Below, piece after piece: positions 5,473 to 6,879 of a stretch of DNA of 6,879 nucleotides. The notes beneath the pieces were generated by a model, which saw nothing but the letters and a program-made list of their open reading frames with translations, was not told the DNA's origin and did no database searches. Location of the stretch: positions 1-6,879 of the forward strand of contig JAHRXB010000190.1 in the NCBI GenBank assembly GCA_019104905.1. Reading direction: 5' to 3'. Both the position numbers and the translations under genes were made by a program. The number at the start of each line of letters is the position of its first letter. Position 1 is the stretch's first letter. This DNA comes from Bdellovibrio sp. (lineage in GTDB: Bacteria > Bdellovibrionota > Bdellovibrionia > Bdellovibrionales > Bdellovibrionaceae).

Positions 5473-5509
5473 CGATGTGTCGCCAGGGAAAAAGAAATAA
5501 AAAGGTTGC

Positions 5510-5785
5510 GTGAGTATGAAAAAACAAAAGGTGAATTCAAGGTTAAAAAGAAAAGTGAATACTGATCCCGTGGAAAGGGATTTGTCTTTTGTCTTCGACA
5601 CGCCCGAGCGATGGTCTAAGGTTAGTGATCTTTTGCAGCATATGCCTAAGGATAAAACGATTACCTTGCGTCTTTCCTCAGATCTTTTGGATCAGTATAA
5701 AAAGCTCGCTGCAAAAAAAGACACGAAATATCAAAAACTTATTCGAGAAGCTCTGATTGAGTATTTGGCCAAAAGGGCCTCTTAG
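5510..5785 (+). CDS. BrnA/CopG-like ribbon-helix-helix antitoxin, orphan
   Basis: A 91-residue protein starts at GTG 5510 (or 89 residues from ATG 5516; AAAGG at 5501-5505 is better spaced for the latter). The basic N-terminus (MKKQKVNSRLKRK) leads to a linker with an aromatic FVFDTPERW segment (28-36). The C-terminal half is a ribbon-helix-helix domain: strand KTITLRLS (49-56), helix A SDLLDQYKKLAAKKD (57-71), TKYQKLIREALIEYLAKR (72-89) as turn and helix B. This order matches the CopG/BrnA antitoxin families, which bind DNA as dimers and neutralise a small toxin such as BrnT. No toxin frame lies upstream or downstream, so it is either an orphan antitoxin or a free-standing regulator. It is divergent to rfbB, convergent with rfbD (23-bp gap), and bounded by 13-bp direct repeats. 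Confidence 0.85.
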   Translation: MSMKKQKVNSRLKRKVNTDPVERDLSFVFDTPERWSKVSDLLQHMPKDKTITLRLSSDLLDQYKKLAAKKDTKYQKLIREALIEYLAKRAS

Positions 5786-5793
5786 ATTTTGTG
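5781..5793 (+). repeat. Right 13-bp direct repeat flanking antitoxin-like gene
   Basis: CTTAGATTTTGTG, identical to 5424-5436. It includes the TAG stop of the antitoxin-like gene (5783-5785), so promoter and gene are exactly enclosed by the two copies, 357 bp apart. Confidence 0.7.
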
Positions 5794-5808
5794 CTCGGCT
5801 CGCACGAA
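5788..5808. terminator. Weak hairpin between converging antitoxin-like gene and rfbD
   Basis: TTTGTGC (5788-5794) pairs with GCACGAA (5802-5808) across a seven-base loop with one G-T pair. It is placed where a shared terminator would be useful, but no T-run follows on either strand, so a terminator function is weakly supported. Confidence 0.25.
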
Positions 5809-6621
5809 TTACTCAAATAAACCCTGTGGGTATTTGCTGCCTAATCTTGAATTCCCCGGGCGTTTAGCTTTGGTTGGAAACTCTGAGCTGGTGACCGGGC
5901 GAATTTCTTTAACTTTGAGATTTTCCCCTGCGGCGCGGGCCTTTTCGACGATATTTGACGCAAACTGATGCCAGGTTTGATACTCCTCGAAGCGCAGATG
6001 ATATATTCCAGGCTCTGGGCAGGGAAGCTTGCTCTCAAGATTTTTTACTAACTTCGCGCTGACTCGGGCGACATCTCTTGCGTCTGTCGGGGCTCCCCAC
6101 TGGTCATTGACGACACTCAGTTGTTCGCGTTCCTTGGCCAGGCGAAGAATCGTTTTAGGGAAATTATTTCCCCACGGACTGTAAACCCAGGAAATTCTGA
6201 AAATATAGGCGTTACATCCCGATGCCAGGATTTCTTTTTCTCCTTGAAGTTTGGTTTCCCCGTACCAATTTACGGGAGATGTCGGGTCATTTTCTAGCCA
6301 AGGTCGATCGCCGTCCCCACGGAAAACGTAGTCCGTTGAGTAGTGAAGCAGCGTGCAATTATTTTGTTTGCACCAATGAGCGATGACGCCCGGGGTTTTG
6401 GCATTGATGGTTAAAGAGGTCTCGCGCTCATCTTCGGCCTTGTCGACGGCGGTATAGGCGCTGGCGTTGATGATGATTTGTGGCTTTTTTTCGTCAAGTA
6501 GAGTGGCGATTTTATCCGGAAACAAAAAATCAGCCTCTTTGCTGTCTAAAAAAAGAGCATTGGGCAGAACTTCTTGTAGGGCTGTGGCAACTTGACCGTT
6601 TTTTCCGAAAACTAAAATCAT
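5809..6621 (-). CDS. rfbD: dTDP-4-dehydrorhamnose reductase, short C-terminus
   Basis: This 270-residue protein is RfbD/RmlD, which reduces dTDP-4-keto-L-rhamnose with NAD(P)H, the last step to dTDP-L-rhamnose. It starts directly with the nucleotide-binding strand and GKNGQV (6-11). It also has INASAYTAVDKAE (51-63), STDYVF (95-100), the Tyr120-x3-Lys124 catalytic pair (YGETK), FRISWVYS (141-148), NDQWGAPT (172-179) and KRPGNSRL (253-260). Members of the family usually run 280-300 residues and place a W-containing helix after the NSRL motif; here the protein stops ten residues past it, next to the antitoxin-like gene. All catalytic residues are present, so it may still work. The ATG has TGAGGA upstream, overlapping the stop codon of the preceding glycosyltransferase gene, which points to one operon. 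Confidence 0.96.
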   Translation of the reverse strand: MILVFGKNGQVATALQEVLPNALFLDSKEADFLFPDKIATLLDEKKPQIIINASAYTAVDKAEDERETSLTINAKTPGVIAHWCKQNNCTLLHYSTDYVFRGDGDRPWLENDPTSPVNWYGETKLQGEKEILASGCNAYIFRISWVYSPWGNNFPKTILRLAKEREQLSVVNDQWGAPTDARDVARVSAKLVKNLESKLPCPEPGIYHLRFEEYQTWHQFASNIVEKARAAGENLKVKEIRPVTSSEFPTKAKRPGNSRLGSKYPQGLFE

Positions 6622-6628
6622 AATTTCC

Positions 6629-6879
6629 TCAGGTTCTCATTCTTAGAGAAGTTAGCACGTAAGATGTAAAGTAAAACAGACTAGGGAAAAGTCCCAGCTT
6701 CTCTCGTTGACGTAGAATTTTCCAGCGCCAGGCGGCGGCGTGGACCTTATTGTTAGAGCGGGAGTTCTTGACGATGCGGTAAGATGCTAAAAAATCAGGC
6801 ATGCCTACTGCGGCTTTTTGTTCGCGTAGGATATCTAAACAGAGGCAAAAGTCCTCATGAGACTCATTTTTGAAGTGAA
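6629..6879 (-). CDS. Family 2 glycosyltransferase, C-terminal part (start beyond right edge)
   Basis: A frame open from the right edge gives the last 82 residues of a protein ending at TGA 6631-6629. The motifs are those of the C-terminus of GT-A fold, family 2 glycosyltransferases from polysaccharide clusters: NESHEDFCLCLDILRE (4-19) with the His-Glu-Asp catalytic-base region, GMPDFLASYRIVKNSRSNNKVHAAAWRWKILRQREKLGL (25-63) with the usual YRI-x-x-NS-x-S-x-NK pattern, and the final SLFYFTSYVLTSLRMR (66-81). Such enzymes transfer a sugar from a nucleotide donor to the growing lipid-linked repeat unit; the specificity cannot be told. It ends seven bases before rfbD, and its stop overlaps the rfbD ribosome binding site, so the two are co-transcribed and probably coupled. 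Confidence 0.88.
   Translation of the reverse strand, partial: HFKNESHEDFCLCLDILREQKAAVGMPDFLASYRIVKNSRSNNKVHAAAWRWKILRQREKLGLFPSLFYFTSYVLTSLRMRT

Noticed and set aside
5377..5509. Possible BrnT toxin remnant upstream of the orphan antitoxin
   Set aside because: I read the frames across this stretch and found no BrnT-like sequence; only promoter-like and palindromic elements are visible.
2400..5800. Integron cassette array (small genes with attC sites)
   Set aside because: The succession of small genes suggested it, but I see no attC-like imperfect palindromes with GTTRRRY ends at the gene junctions, and the genes do not share one orientation.

Overview
This window is an O-antigen/capsule type polysaccharide locus from a Gram-negative bacterium. 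It carries the four dTDP-L-rhamnose genes (rfbA, rfbB, rfbC, rfbD), all read on the minus strand, between two partial glycosyltransferase genes. Moderate GC content, strong AGGAGG-type ribosome binding sites and the mix of small toxin-antitoxin-like genes would suit many proteobacteria. A Bdellovibrionota-like host is only a guess; nothing in the window fixes the taxon.

Layout in the direction of rfb transcription (right to left). The C-terminal end of a family 2 glycosyltransferase (6629-6879) runs with a 7-nt gap into rfbD (5809-6621). A plus-strand ribbon-helix-helix antitoxin-like gene follows (5510-5785), bounded by 13-bp direct repeats. Next come rfbB (4250-5281), a plus-strand Phd/VapC module (3586-4249), and a minus-strand overlapping pair: a HEPN-like protein and a small protein with a BolA-like pattern (2642-3378). 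A second plus-strand ribbon-helix-helix gene or remnant lies at 2439-2621. Then rfbA (1481-2356) and rfbC (957-1481) overlap by one base, and a WbsX-type glycosyltransferase (1-845) runs off the left edge. Both edge genes lack one end and must be read through the window boundary.

RfbA makes dTDP-glucose, RfbB dehydrates it to the 4-keto-6-deoxy sugar, RfbC epimerises it and RfbD reduces it to dTDP-L-rhamnose. The flanking glycosyltransferases presumably use this or related sugars to build a surface polysaccharide.

The unusual feature is that this normally compact operon is broken at two junctions by small accessory genes of toxin-antitoxin character. Two of these, both ribbon-helix-helix proteins without a visible toxin, stand divergently upstream of rfbA and rfbB. 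The two divergent intergenic regions share promoter blocks: a 16-bp -10/start region matching at 14 positions, and an upstream TTGACGCA...GGGG block. Either the rfb promoters were duplicated or retained when the operon was split, or the ribbon-helix-helix proteins are local regulators of rhamnose synthesis. The HEPN-like/BolA-like pair is the best candidate for a little-described two-gene system.
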